In this document: positions 9,700 to 21,674 of the stretch, one piece after another
Position numbering within the stretch: position 1 is the stretch's first letter
How the letters are laid out: every line of letters starts with the position of its first letter
Assembly: GCA_015501595.1 (NCBI GenBank)
Contig: JADNRX010000512.1
Coordinates: forward strand, 1-36,969
Length of the DNA: 36,969 bases
Direction: 5' to 3'
Origin: Hymenopellis radicata
Taxonomy: Eukaryota > Basidiomycota > Agaricomycetes > Agaricales > Physalacriaceae
Notes under the pieces: model-generated
Told to the model about the DNA's origin: nothing
Database searches by the model: none
The model's input: the letters and a program-made list of their open reading frames with translations, nothing else
Program-made: the position numbers and the translations under genes

Positions 9700-12600
9700 G
9701 AGGAAGAGAAAAATATTATCCATTTCTACTATTAGGCGCAGACAGAGCCGATGCGTCACACGCCCACAGGAGAGGCGGGCCAGAACAGGCAATCAAAGAA
9801 ATCCAGGCATAAGGGGACAAGTGTGCTTGACAAAACTCACAGAAAACAGTTACAGATTACAATCGACCCACAACAGAGAACGCGCTACGAGCCTGTATAG
9901 TAAGCTTACTCACGCTCGGACCTTGGGTCGACGAACTTGACATGTACTACATAAGCAGAAGAGAAAAAGAATCTTGATCATATGCATCCAATTGGGCGAC
10001 GACGAAGCCGGTGCGCCAGACGCCCATGGGAGAGAGACAACAAGCGGGAGCCAAGTCATCGTGAGGGATGAAGCTTAGGATATAGCTGTTTGCTGTATGT
10101 ATCAGGATAAGATCAATACAGTAAAACGAACGCACAGAGCCTGTACGTAGGCCTATTCGGGACGTTGCCTCGAGAAACCGAAGGAAAAAAAGTGCCACTA
10201 CCTAGGAGTCTAGCGCAGACGGAGCCGGTATGCCAGACGCCCACGAAAGACGTTAGGGTAAGGTCACATCCAATCCGAAACCAAGAGAAAATGGGAAAGA
10301 CCAACTAGGCGGAGACAGTGAATAAGAGCGAGTCGACGGGATAAGAAGCTTGATGAAAGGGACTGGCGGAGACGGGAGAGACGAGCAAGAACACGTCACA
10401 CGGGGCAAGTCGGCCAAAAGAAATTCCAGGCATCAAGCATAAGTAGCTATTCATATCTGCTGCACGTACAAAGAGACAAGTGGGTCTGATGCACTTGAAA
10501 AACAGACGGAAGCGCGCCACAGGCTACAGCAGAGGTCATAGCTGGTGCGCTACGAGCCTGCACGTAAGAGTAAGCACTTCGGATGAGATGTTGGGTCGAC
10601 GAAAAGTTGGCATGTAAGCAGAAGAGAAAAAAAAGAAGGCGGGTCCGTTGCCAATTACACATTGGGCGAAGACAGTGCGGATGTGCCAGACGCCCATGGG
10701 AGAGAGCCGAGTACTTAAGAACACGACCATGGGGAGGCAACTTGAAGTCATTCCAATTTGTCAGAAAGCTTCTAGTCAGAGCCGCAGTTACAGCCGCCAG
10801 TGATCCACATAAGAGAAAGCATCAACGGACACGGCGGAGTCCAAGTTCGCGAGCAAGTGTATACTTACTTACTTTTTTTTTTTAAAAACTTGTGTATCAA
10901 GGCGCGCCTAGTAGTAGCAGGCGGGCGCGCTCTCGCTGGACCACGCGTCCGCGTGTCATAAACCGCAAAGTGCACATGAGTTGAGCAAGTCGCGGCAAGT
11001 CACTGGCAGCAAGAAACGAGGTCCGTTCGTCCCACGTAAATCCGCTCATTGTGCTGACCGGAAGGCAGAAGAGGATCCACAACCGGAGACAGTCAAGCAC
11101 CGGCGGTGAAGGAGATACGTACAAGCCTCCCCTCAGTCTAGTAGAAAACGATCTGTTGCAGGTTGACGTCCACGAGTCCACGTATGCCTCGCAGGTGTAA
11201 GCTGACCGGTGACAGAGGGGGTAAAAAGTGTCCAACAAATTTCTTCCTTATTCAGGCGGAGACGGCACCGGTGCGTCAAACGCCCACGGGAGAGACGAGC
11301 AAGAGCACGTCTCACTGCACTATGTAGGCAAGGCGCCATCAAAATCGGAAATTCCAGGCATACAAACAGCTGTTTGTTGCTCCGAGTATGCGTGAAAAAC
11401 AGTCATGTACCACGTCAACGCAACAGACGTGCGCTACGATCCTGCACGTAAGCGTCCTCGGAATGGGACATCGCATCGGTCAACTTGACATGTAAGCAGA
11501 TGAGAAAAAATTTCAATACTCATCGCTCTTTATTGGGCCGAGACGCGAGCCGATACGCCAGACGCCCATGGGAGAGACGAGCAAGAACATCGAGTCAGCG
11601 GAGGTATGAAGCATATAGCAGCTGCACATCTGCTGGCAAGTGGGATCTGATGAACTTGAAAACAGTCACCTGCGAATACAAGCGTGCTCCAGCCGGCAAG
11701 TCGAGTTTGTGAACTTGAGAAGAACTTCAGGGAGAAAAAAGCAACCAACATGGGTGTAATTAGGCGCAGACAGAGCCGGTACGTCACACGCCCATGACAG
11801 AGAGCAAAAGAGTTGAGCAAGAACACCTCTTAGGCAAAGTAGCGGGACGAAAAACAACTTGCGAACCGGAAGAGAAATCACACAGACACCTGAAAGGGTG
11901 AGCTACGAGGCACCTGTTGTAGGAAGCATCATCGCAGCCGTGATTGATACTGAACGTAGTTGGAAGCACTGTAGGAAGGGCTGGGATCTCGAAGATGAAT
12001 GGATGGGGACAGCGCTCATGGCGCGCGAGCAAAGAAGGGAAGCGGTATCAGACGGGCAGACGTCACCGTGACCGTGAGGGGCGACGAAAGAAAAAATGTT
12101 ATCTCAATACCATCAGATGGTGAACAGAACAGATAATCCACGCGTCCACGGAAACGCATCATCACATCATGTAGAAGGGGACGAGCGGGTCTGCGATGAA
12201 AGGAAAAATAGTTGGCTGATTTCAAAGTTATAACAGAAGACGTAGCTGGTGGTCTATGATCCTGCATGTACGATGCTGGGCGCTGAGACGTTGGGTCGAT
12301 GAGCTTGACATGCAAGCAGAAGAGAAAAAGGAACCTCACTGCGAGAAGGCAGTGCCGGTGCATGGGAGAGTTGAGCAAGAACACCAACTCAGCGGAGACA
12401 GATGTAGCCGTTCGCTGCACGTATCAGTATGTGAATTCGAATGGATACAGTAAAAACAGAACACCAGGCACAGGAACAGAGGACAGAGCCGGTCGGCTAC
12501 GAGCCTGGATGTAAGCCAATTCTGGCTGGGATGTTAACGTTGCCTCGATGTACTTGAGAAGCGGAAGGGGAAAAGAATGCCAATACCTGTGACGCGATGC

Positions 12601-13389
12601 CGCTGCTCGCTGCTGTTCTAACATCTCATATGTTGGCACAACTTCAGGGATGCCAAGCAAACGAATCACCAAGTGACTCAAGAGAAATTAAGATGAAATT
12701 GACATGAGGAATACCCACTTTGGTCCAAATTGAAAATATTGAGTACTAGTGGCGTCTTCTGAACCCGCATTGCGCCTCAAGAGGGTCGAATTTGTCGTGC
12801 TGGGAGTCGCAGATGCGTCGAAACTGCAAGTCCAAGTTGGAGCTCATCGCGGTTCAAGTTGAAGAATGAACGTCCACATTAGGCTGGTTCGTGATCGACG
12901 TCCTTCTCACATCGAACCACCACGACGTTTTGGACGCTGAGCTCTCCAACTCGGCAGTGGCCTCGAAACTGCGGTATATCGACTTATTAGACGTGATACA
13001 CGATGGGAAACTCTCTTGGGACGCGTTGGACTCGTGTTTGAAGCTGACAACGATGGTTTTGAGCTTCAGTTCATGAAACTAGACTGCGACGCACCTCTGG
13101 TCGTTCTGTGGGCACTCCTAATCTTGGAATCTCGCCTCCGAACGTCATGTCTCCTCTGACCACGTTTCTGGACGATCCGAGCGCATGGTGAGCTCGGGAA
13201 CTGAATGTAGGTCTTTTTTTCTGGCTGTACCGATCCTCCCTTGAAGTTGATTCCAGAGTTCAAAATGGCGGTGATTCTCCGGGAATCAACTAGACAGCTG
13301 TAGCGACGTTCTGAAGGAATGGGGTGGCGTGGCGGAGAGTAGGTAAGGATAGTGCTCTGTGCGACACAAAGGAAACGCTTTGCGGTGCG

Positions 13390-13443
13390 GTAAGACCATT
13401 ATCGCAGTTCCCGATCAAATTTCTCTGATGCGTTTTTTTTCAG
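13390..13443 (+). other. Candidate intron of a decayed gene inside the macrosatellite
   Basis: The 54-nt segment starts GTAAGACC, has TCTCTGATG as a likely branch site and ends in a T-tract followed by CAG. The next bases read YRQPPAVLPFNLLAELCRRF before losing frame. The second unit keeps the same structure (donor GTAAGACG at about 36664, acceptor TAG at about 36713). This suggests that part of a host gene was built into the repeat unit. Confidence 0.4.
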
Positions 13444-13859
13444 TATCGTCAGCCTCCCGCCGTTCTGCCCTTCAACTTGTTGGCCGAACTCTGCCGTCGT
13501 TTCACCACCCCGACGGGAAACACCGTGTAGACATTCGCGACACAGCGAACACTCGCAGCAGTAACACTCTTCATGAGAGCACTCGACACGACGACGACAT
13601 CAACACAGCCACACACGCACGCTCTTTGCTTCCCACCACCATCATGTCCACCCACCACGCGAAGAGCGCGGCCCGAGACGCGACCGGGAATACACGCACG
13701 GAGATGCACTTGTGAGGGGAAGACATACCCCCGAGGATGAGCACACGCGACGGAAACACCCATCATCAACCATTCCAATCTCCTCCTCCACCTCTACCCC
13801 ATCACGCACAAGCCCACACCGACGGCCACTCCCCGTACCGCTTATAGCGCTACTCGGTG

Positions 13860-14014
13860 ACCCCTCCTCCGCCATGCCCAGTCGAGGGCGTCCAAAGGGG
13901 CGCGGGAAGAACACAAAGGGCAAGAGCGGCGTCCTCTTCCGCGCGGTAGAGTACATCAGATGGCTCGAAGAGGGCCGCGACGCTCTCCGTGAAGAGGTGG
14001 AAAGGAGGAGGTAG
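13860..14014 (+). pseudogene. Fragment of a basic helix-loop-helix transcription factor gene
   Basis: The open frame (available from 13712) ends GRPKGRGKNTKGKSGVLF, RAVEYIRWLEEGRDALREEV and ERRR then stop. KSGVLFRAVEYIRWLEEGRDALREEV is helix 2 of a bHLH domain running into a leucine-zipper-like extension, as in fungal SREBP/Sre1-like factors. The basic region and helix 1 are missing, so the piece cannot bind DNA as a bHLH factor. It sits in unit 1 of the macrosatellite; the window ends before the matching place in unit 2. Capture of a host gene piece by the repeat unit is my inference. Confidence 0.55.
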
Positions 14015-15136
14015 CCCTACGCGTCTTTTCACATGGGAGTTGCGTCTCTGGTTCACATGTGATTTTATACTAGCCCTCTGCATGTGAATATTCCATGACG
14101 CATACAACAAGAGGGACACGTACGTTATTCTTATAGCTATACCCGTGTAGAATTTAAAGAGAAACTTGTATCAGCGCATTGACGTAGCATCACATTTCGA
14201 CTGTAGTAAATCTACCGTAGCGAAAAACAGACTTTGAACACCTCGTCAAAAGAATATCGGGAACAACTTTGAACTAGGCAGATCCGCGGTGACTAGTTCA
14301 GCTGAACCACGAGTCTACATCCAGCCTCTAGAACAAATTTTGCAAGGACGAAACTTTCCCGGCTCTTATCAAGCAATCCGAGTACACACGAAGGATGCAC
14401 ACTTGAGGAGAATCAGAACTAAGCGTGGGCGCAAAGCAGGGAACTACTTTTTCAGTTCACCCACAAGTCCGCGTATAATGCGCAGGTGATGCCGCGAACT
14501 GACGCGCTGCGTGTGAGTCGACGGGAAAAAGATGAACGAAGACTGGGCCATTCAGGCGAAGACGGCACCGGTGCGTCAAACGCCCACGGGAACGAAGAAC
14601 ACCTCACAACCAGGCAAGTCATCCCCACAACAAGTTCAAGGTATGAGGCAGAGCAGACGAGTGGATCCGATCAACTTGAAAAAGACAAGCAGTCGCAAAA
14701 AGATCGCCTTCGAACGAGTACAGAGAACATAGCTAGTGGGCTACGAGGTGACTCGGCCTGGGACGTCGAGTTGATGCTCAATATGCCTACAATTAGCGAG
14801 GAAAGATGGAGGCGGTGCTATAAGTACCCGTGAGAGAACACTGATGAACGTTGAACTTTGAGCAGGAACACGGCACGGAGGATGGGATAGAACTGTAAGT
14901 ATAAGAGGGGATGTACACAGAAGCGAGCCTGCATACTCCGAGGGGCCGGCACGTTGAGTCGATGGACTTGACATGTAAGCAGAAGAGAAAAAAGAATTTA
15001 TACATCACGCCACGACTCTATGGGGGCGAAGACAGTACCGATGTGCCATACGCCCGTGGGAGAGTTGAGCAAGGACACGTCACGGTAGCAAGTCGTCGTC
15101 AGGTACTATGAGAAGTTGAAAAATCAGTCAGTCACC

Positions 15137-15142
15137 CGCCGG
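15137..15142. repeat. Left 6-bp target-site duplication of X1 (CGCCGG)
   Basis: CGCCGG here is repeated at 26545-26550. Joining the outer flanks through one copy recreates macrosatellite sequence: ...AGTCACC(CGCCGG)CACGAATACAA... against ACAGTCACCTGCGAATACAA at about 11666. Confidence 0.85.
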
Positions 15143-15176
15143 TATCGGTGTCCTTCTTGGACAAAAATAATTCCCA
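15143..15176 (+). repeat. X1 left terminal inverted repeat
   Basis: TATCGGTGTCC followed by TTCTTGGACAAAAATAA. GTGTCC...GGACA is itself an imperfect palindrome. The repeat is shared with 29663 (TATGGGTGTCC) and, inverted, with 26544 and 32961. Confidence 0.85.
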
Positions 15177-15755
15177 GTTTCATACACGTGAATTTCATGT
15201 TCAAGCTGCGTGATTTAGAGTTTCATAAGGCGGGATTTCGATTTCGGAGGCAATATGCCCAATTTGGACTGAGCAGGTTTTCACTTCGTGCCACCATCGT
15301 TGTACTCGTTTTCGCGAAAAGACCACAGTTCCATTCGAAATGCTTGCCCAGTATGAAAACGAGAAATGCCCTCTTGAATTGTTACAGTATGGGGCCTGTG
15401 ATCACCGTGTTGTTGGTCTAGGTCGTTCTGACGGCGCGTAACTGAGTTTTCATTCCCGCTATGACCTGCCTCGTTTCAACGCGTCTCGAACTCGGAATCC
15501 ACTTTGTTATGTCATTATGGCATCGGCCGCCTTATATTCTATGGTCGGAGTCTGACAAAAGGTGAGCAAGACAATATTCTATTTCTCCATATGTTCAGAC
15601 CCGTTCCCTAGGGTAGAGTCGCGCCGCCCACACGTGCTAATAATTGTCAGCATGCACTCCAGAGAAATTGAGCGGGCCGTCGCTTATGCCAGGATAAAAG
15701 CCAGGACGCGACACATTCTCAAGTCGGGATCTCTCCTCTTACCTGCATCTTATCC

Positions 15756-18700
15756 ATGGATAACGCCTGCAGTGCTTGTGCTCGTGAAGGGAACTTTTGT
15801 GGTGGTTACCATGCCGTATGTTGTTTCATCTGCTAGCTCTGTTGCCCCATCTTGATGCTTGCATCTAGGACGGTGGAGCTTGCTCGTGCACGCACGTGGA
15901 GCGCGACCACCCAACGTTAGCCGCGCTGACTCGCCAGCCCCCACTTCGTGCGCGAGGCCCGAATCCTCAGAACCCCAATTGCCCCGGATATTCCACGGTA
16001 CGTCCATCTCCCATCACTCTATACAAATTATTGACAATATTCTTTGTTAGACGGTCGACAACGCCACTCCTAGTACACCTTGTTCCCATTGCAATGCTCC
16101 TTGGTGGAGTCACGCTGAGCTTCCCACTCCGAACCGTACCATTTCCTTTCAGACGAACTCTGCTCTACCCGGTCCCTCGCCTCGTGTGTCTGTTCAACGT
16201 AATCCTGCTGCAGCCAACTCGGCCACTCTCTGGGAAGCACCCGTTGCGACACCAGGTAGTAGCAACGACCGTCGGGAAGCTTCAGCAGCTCGAGTTCGTC
16301 AGTCATCGGCGACATCCTCTGCTTTTGCGCATCTTGCAGGGCCTACGCTCAGCAATCAGAGCGCTTGGACAGCATCCGGTTCTGCTTCAGCGCGTCAACC
16401 CCGCCACTCGCATCCAGCCACACCGGGCGGTGGTCGTGGAGGACGTCAGGTTGCTTCAGGGCGTGTTGGAGTAGACCGATTCACAATTGCTGTTGTGACG
16501 CAGAGTCCGGTAGAAGCTGCTTCTTCTGTATTTGCTGCATCATACTGATTATTTTAAATAGCAAGCACCTACGACACCGTTCTATGACGAGACTGAGCTG
16601 GGCTATCCCATTCGCATCCAGGATATCAAGCTTCGCACGGTCTATAATACGCTCAACAACCACCAATTGACTTCAACCGTTACCATCGATCGCCGTCTAG
16701 CTACCTCCGAAATATTCTCCGTCTTCGGAACAAACATCAATGCAGTTCTCGAAAGAAGTGGGACAGTCTTTCCGCCCTCCCCCGACCCGCTCGATACCAG
16801 TGTCCTCTGGTGTGTTCTTGCTCCCGGCCAGGATCCTCGTGATAACGGCGGACGCGGTGGACGCATTTACAAGTGTAACAAGGCTCTCAATAGTCAACAG
16901 CAATGGAAGCTATCGACACTTCGTTCTCTTGGCTCAAGAGGCGAGAACTTGCAGATTTCAGACCATCCACTACTTTGGATCGGTAAGCATCATCTATTTT
17001 GTGTCTTTCGCTATTTCAACAGCATTTTTTTCAGCTCCCCGACATGGCCCCGCCACTACCCATGGTCATTTATGTATTTCAGCGCGTATTTTCTGTGGCG
17101 CTACGGAATTATCATTCGAGGCATTGCCGGTGATCGAGCATCTCACATCATGCCCTATTGAGGGCTCTGCTAGTTCTTCTGCGCAGATTTCCTCAGATGT
17201 GCGGATCGAGAGGCCAACAAACACCACCGACTCTCTTCATCTTCTCCAGCAGATGCCCTCCGATACGCCTAATCGCGTGTTACGTGAGGCTCTTGTACAC
17301 GTTCCGGCGCTTGCTCGTGTACCCGGCATGGACCAAGTCATCAATGCAATTGTCAGTTCCTCAACAGCTGGTGTACGTCGACCACGATCAGAGTCATCTG
17401 AGGTACGTCTCTCTCTGATTCCCTGACTTGTGCTAACTCCTCAACTTCAGAATATCCAGAGTACACTCCATGCGTCCAATCGACAGAGGACCGGAAGCCC
17501 GATACCTCATGCTGACGACACCTCGGAAATCATTCATGAATCTGCCGCTCAGGTCCTTGCATGCATTCGCTCGATGATCCCGCCGGCACCTCCTTCCACT
17601 CGAAATAATCCTGTAGGACTCCACGTTTCACCGCACCCTCATGCCGCTACTGCTCCAAGCACTCGTATGTGCGCTCAGGCCCTGATAAATCGGCTTATCC
17701 AGTGGTATGGGGAATCGAGTGTACAGCTGCCTCCGGATGTTGATCTTGGCTCCATCACGCATCTTTATGATCTGCTTCGTCCTGAAGCAACACAAATCAC
17801 TCTGTAAGTATTCTTCGAATCCTTAGCCTATCTATGTGCTCACACTTTCTATAGCCAGCGAGGAATTGGACCCGGCGTCGTACGAGATTTTTTTTGCACC
17901 GTGATGGAGCTCATGCTTGAGGATCCTCTTTGGGCCCTTGTCTCATCATCGGAACCTCGGTTTTTTTCTTTGTTCTTTGACTATCCCCCTACTCCGCTTC
18001 GCCTTGCGAAGCTGAAAGCTTACGGGACAGTTATCGCAATGTTTCTCATTCGCTATCGCGTTCTACATTCCAGTCTATCACCAGCATTGTTCATCGCCCT
18101 ATTCAAAGGTGCAGATGCCATCCTCGACCTTCATGCTATCGAACTCTATGATCCCGGGCGAGCGGCGATCCTTGCCGGATGGCCCGAGTCGCCCAATGAT
18201 AGCATGAGCACTGGGATGACGGCCGTTGTTGCAGATGTTCTAAACCGCCAGGTATCTTCTATGTTCACTCTATGTATTGCCTTCTGATACTGTCTTATCA
18301 GCCTTCCGACATCCAAGCTCTCGATTACGAAGATAGGCAATACCAAAAGGGGCGCATTTATCGTAATGTGCTTCTTAAGGTGGATAGTGGTATGACTGCC
18401 GACACCTTCAACGAGCACCCATACACCAAGGCACTCAGTGCCGGCTTGGACATTTCACTCGGTAACGGAAACTCGTTTATGAAGGTTAGTTGCTTTCTAT
18501 TCTCATATATCTAGAGACTGACCCCATACCTAGGCCTTTGGTCTAACGGCGTCTGACCTTATCGCAACAGAATTCAGCGGGAATCGAATCACCAGTGTCG
18601 ACGACGTGTGGCCGCTCATCAATTTTGAAGATGGTGACAATCCTCGATACGAACCTGCTGAAAATCAGTTTATGAATCAGCTTCGGCGCTACTTTGGCGG

Positions 18701-19194
18701 TCAAGGCTATCCTAAATGTCCCGCCATCGACGAGATGTTTACAGAGGAGCAACGAGTTGCAGTAGAACTCGCTGATACCGATAAGCTGTTTCGCATCCGT
18801 GGCTTTATCAAGGTTGTAACTGGACTTGTTATTCTTCCTTCCGATCCCGTTGTTGTCACCTTCAGACGTACAGCCACACCACTGGTGAGAGTGTGTGTCG
18901 CACCTGACTTTTGTTGTTGACTAATAATACTCTCAGGCTGACGCCACGCTCACACGTGCAGAACGATATGAAGCCGCTCGTCAGCGAGGACTTCCTAACT
19001 TCGTTATAGCTGCGTGCTCAAATACCATCCGTGTTCCATTGTCAAACAGCATTATTGCTATGATGGACTATTCCGAAGAGCAGTCAGAGGCTAATCCGAA
19101 CATCGGGACTGTGTTTGATACGCATCTCTTTCAAGCCATTGGCTCGCTTCCGGGGGGTGCAGGTAATGAGACGGGAGGATTCTCGCAGAGTTAG
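15756..19194 (+). CDS. HECT-type E3 ubiquitin ligase, 10 exons, about 992 residues
   Basis: Exons: 15756-15815, 15869-15997, 16051-16509, 16562-16982, 17035-17402, 17451-17803, 17855-18251, 18302-18484, 18534-18884, 18937-19194. All introns are GT-AG, 47-53 nt, and phases agree. The N-terminus is a Cys/His cluster (C5, C8, C15, H19, C25, C27, H29, H34, then C74-x2-C77), probably zinc-binding. A serine-rich linker follows. From about residue 598 (GIGPGVVRDFF) the HECT N-lobe is recognisable, including PTPLRLAKLKAYGTVIAMFL and the SPALFIALFKGA block. The C-lobe has ACSNTIRVPL, placing the catalytic cysteine at about residue 934 (codon 19015-19017). The protein ends GGFSQS, with the phenylalanine at position -4 known to matter in HECT enzymes. 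HECT ligases form a ubiquitin thioester on that cysteine before transfer; substrates here are unknown. The gene lies wholly inside X1 and looks intact. The third intron could start 18 nt later without changing frame. Confidence 0.85.
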
Positions 19195-19274
19195 ATGTGT
19201 CAGTGATATGTTTTATTTACGTACTAGTTTAATGACCATGTCACGGAGTTTTACTCTTATTGACGACTTCCATC

Positions 19275-19824
19275 ATGCCAGGTTGTGTACTTCATTCAGC
19301 AAGTATCTCTGAACTGACTCTGTTGGTACTCAGTGAGGCGCTTCCTTGAGAGCGCCTTTCCCGATCTTCTTGACGAACTTCATGCAATTAATGTTGTCTC
19401 TCCTGACCTCAGCGCCACATACAGACTGTACCGTCAGTACCGTCTCATTGTCCGGGTCTGCTCTACACTAGGACTGCATGTGGATCGACCTTCGACACGA
19501 ACAATGGTTGAATGGAACAATACGGCATTCATGATTGGCGTGAATGATGTGGTGCAGTGGATGGGGCGGAGCACAGGATCATTTGCGAATCGGAGACGCC
19601 TCATGAAGGGCCTACATACTGCATTGGCCTTCTTGCAGTTCCAGAGTTTAAACGGCAACCTCGTTGGGGACATTCAAGTCCGTGCATATCATGATCTTCA
19701 AGCGTTTACCATACCGTATGATTTTGCATTGGACTCAGAACTTGCAGAGCTACCGGAGTCGATTCGGGGCTGGACAATGAACACGTTAAAAGTCTGCCTA
19801 GATACTCTCCCCATCATGTATTAG
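19275..19824 (+). CDS. Unknown 165-residue protein downstream of the HECT gene
   Basis: A 7-nt first exon (ATG CCA G, 19275-19281) joins across a 52-nt GTTGTG...CTCAG intron to 19334-19824, giving MPVRRFLESAFPDLLDELHA and ending LDTLPIMY then TAG. The long second exon is open over 491 nt with fungal-like codon use and no low complexity. Aromatic and charged residues are well spread (RLYRQYRLIVRVC, MVEWNNTAFMIGVNDVVQWM), which suggests a folded protein without membrane segments. I recognise no family. It begins 80 bp after the HECT stop on the same strand, so it may be a separate small gene or an alternative 3' part of the HECT transcript. The first exon is tentative; the second is well supported. 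Confidence 0.5.
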
Positions 19825-21349
19825 ACAGGGAAAATAGTGAGATGACTACCTCAGCGTGGTGGGTGTATTTCGAGGCCTGACCAGAGTGTACCTGGATAAA
19901 CCCCTGTAAAAACTCGTGACCTCTTTACAGTGGCGTATCCAATTAAGCCCTAACCCTAAGGCAGTGCTCCTCGATCCCCCGCTAAAAAGGACGACCAAGA
20001 ATGAGTCTAGCTTGAAGTTTAGGCATACTCCAGTGGATTTTATGATGCTTGTGTGCTGGCACCGTACTCCAGTGCGTTGTCCTGGTGTTCAGATGTGTGC
20101 CGATATGGTATAATATACCATCCTCTGGCCTGTGGTTAACTCAAGCCACGGAGGCGATCACCTGGTGTGTGTCTTGCCTCGGTATCGGTGTTATCCTGGA
20201 TTCTTGCTCTGAAGCGGCGGCGACAGTACGTGCCATCTGCTAAATGGCTGTTTGAATTAAAATAAGTGCAACATTTGAGCGAACAACATATAAGCGACTA
20301 GAAGAGCACGAGAGGTAAAGAAGCTAGAACCAGATAAGGATCAATACTCGGAGACCTCCTACGACGCTAGGTCCCTCATTGCTCTCCTCAGGCTAAGGGG
20401 TTGTCGCGATCCCCATTTTCGATTTGTCCAAAGTCTAGTGTATCGTTGGAATCGCTCTTCAACGTGGAGGGTATTCGCTGTTAGGCTCACGCGCCGTTGT
20501 TTGAGGACCCGCCCATCTCCCAGACCTGCACAAATGGCGAACACGAAGAGGCAGAAATAAAATCATCAGCGTGCCTTTGGCATCCAACATTATTTTAGAA
20601 GCCCAAAAATCCACGTCAACCACGGTGCAAAGATTCATTCAGCCTTGTGCCGCTTGCGTCAGGCTCTGTAGTAATGCTGCCTCGACCGGGAGGGCTTAAG
20701 CGTGCTCGGTACTGAGTAATGTCTGCCGTGACAGAGTTCTTCGCTGGGTGAAGAGGGTGACTCCATGGGAGGGCTGATGCAACATACGGTGATTTGGAAG
20801 AATTGAGGACAAAGACTAGCAAGTGTTTCATGAGTAGACAGAATAGAAACAGTCAGTCAAGACGTACGAGAGCGAGCAGAACGAATGCCAGGTCTTTCTG
20901 CACCTGTTTCTCTCCTTTGTGCAGACCCCAGAGTATCCGTCGCCGCCGTCGCATTGATATCCAGCCTCGTTGGAGGGCTTACGCATCCAGCGGGGCCATG
21001 TGCAATTCCAAATGGTGGATGATGAACGGGGAGTCGTGCGATGAAATGATGGCGGTGTTCCAGGCGGTTGTCCTGGCTAAGCAGCAGTTACGGCGGCGTC
21101 ATGTTGTCGTTGGCGTTGCTGACCTCTTCGTTGTCGATCCAGAACCTTGTTGCAGGACCTATACGTCCGGCGAGGAGGAGAGGATCGAGAAAATGACTAG
21201 AAAACATTGTAAGCACGCTGAGAATCTATAGTAGTCAAGACGCACCTATACGTGCACAACGAGTAGCAACTCATTCTGCAAGTTTTCGTCCATTTTTACT
21301 GGCCCGTCCGCCTTTGCTGAGCTATTCCTCCTTGCGTCGTGACGGCACT
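19825..21349. other. X1 spacer with one weak open frame
   Basis: No recognisable gene. CCCTAACCCTAA, two telomere-type repeats, occurs at about 19950. An open frame at 20794-21231 (plus, 145 codons, starting MEELRTKTSKCFMSRQNRNS) is Arg/Cys rich, matches no family I know, and may be chance. No transposon ends were found in this stretch. Confidence 0.45.
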
Positions 21350-21396
21350 TTGATCAGCATTTCCGCGATTTCTACAATCGCGGAAATGCTTATCAA
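21350..21396. repeat. Hairpin 1: 21-position stem with one mismatch
   Basis: AGCATTTCCGCGATT and its exact reverse complement flank the loop TCTAC (21356-21390). Five more pairs extend the stem beyond a single mismatch to 21350 and 21396. Confidence 0.9.
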
Positions 21397-21533
21397 TCAC
21401 CGGCAGGCATCTCTTGGCTTGATTTTCAGCAGACACTCGATTAGTCTAACTCGGAGGACGGAGATAACGATAGGGACGAGTGGGATGACGAAGATGACGT
21501 AGTTAACCTGCGGGATCGGTTTGGGCGGTTCCC

Positions 21534-21636
21534 AGTTAGGTAAGGGTTCGGGGTCGGGGTAGGTTCGGGGGGTCGGTTAGGGTTCGGTAAGGGCTCGGTA
21601 AGGGTTCGGTAAGGGTTCGGTTATGGTTAGGGGGGT
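21534..21636 (+). repeat. G-rich telomere-like minisatellite
   Basis: Repeats of GGTAAGGGTTC and variants (GGGTTCGG, GGTTAGGG, GGGCTCGGTAA) fill about 100 bp with nearly all guanines on the plus strand. The runs of three to six G could fold as G-quadruplexes. It is not a plain TTAGGG array. Confidence 0.8.
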
Positions 21637-21663
21637 TAGCGGCGGTCAGCGGTCACGGAATAG

Positions 21664-21674
21664 TATATAAAAAA
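21664..21674 (+). promoter_or_regulatory. TATA-like element downstream of the G-rich repeat
   Basis: TATATAAAAAA lies 28 bp after the G-rich repeat in otherwise mixed sequence. It would fit a plus-strand promoter, but no clear gene follows within 1 kb, so its role is unproven. Confidence 0.25.

Larger units (their letters stand above)
9697..15142. repeat. Macrosatellite unit 1 (about 5.5 kb, made of 0.22-0.32-kb sub-units)
   Basis: The block contains about eleven degenerate copies of a sub-unit whose best conserved part is CAGACGCCCATGGGAGAG followed by ACGAGCAAGAACAC (near 9755, 10018, 10238, 10689, 11275, 11560, 11790, 12358, 14577 and 15046). Other shared blocks are GACATGTAAGCAGAAGAG, GAAATTCCAGGCAT and GCTACGAGCCTGCACGTAAG. 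From 9697 to about 13720 the whole order recurs at 26618-27339 plus 33741-36969, so the true period is the large unit. The unit ends at the insertion of X1 at 15143 and its last bases resume at 26545. Open frames on both strands are short, and I do not claim coding. Confidence 0.85.

Noticed and set aside
9700..15100. Protein-coding tandem repeats in the satellite (YVQARSAPA-like peptides recur on the minus strand)
   Set aside because: Frames are short, interrupted and differ between sub-units; the recurrence follows from DNA repetition alone.
9700..15100. CRISPR-like array
   Set aside because: Units are long, degenerate and tandem, the genome is fungal, and no spacer structure or cas genes exist.
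19940..19975. An internal telomere or chromosome-end scar
   Set aside because: Only two CCCTAA units are present, which can occur by chance.
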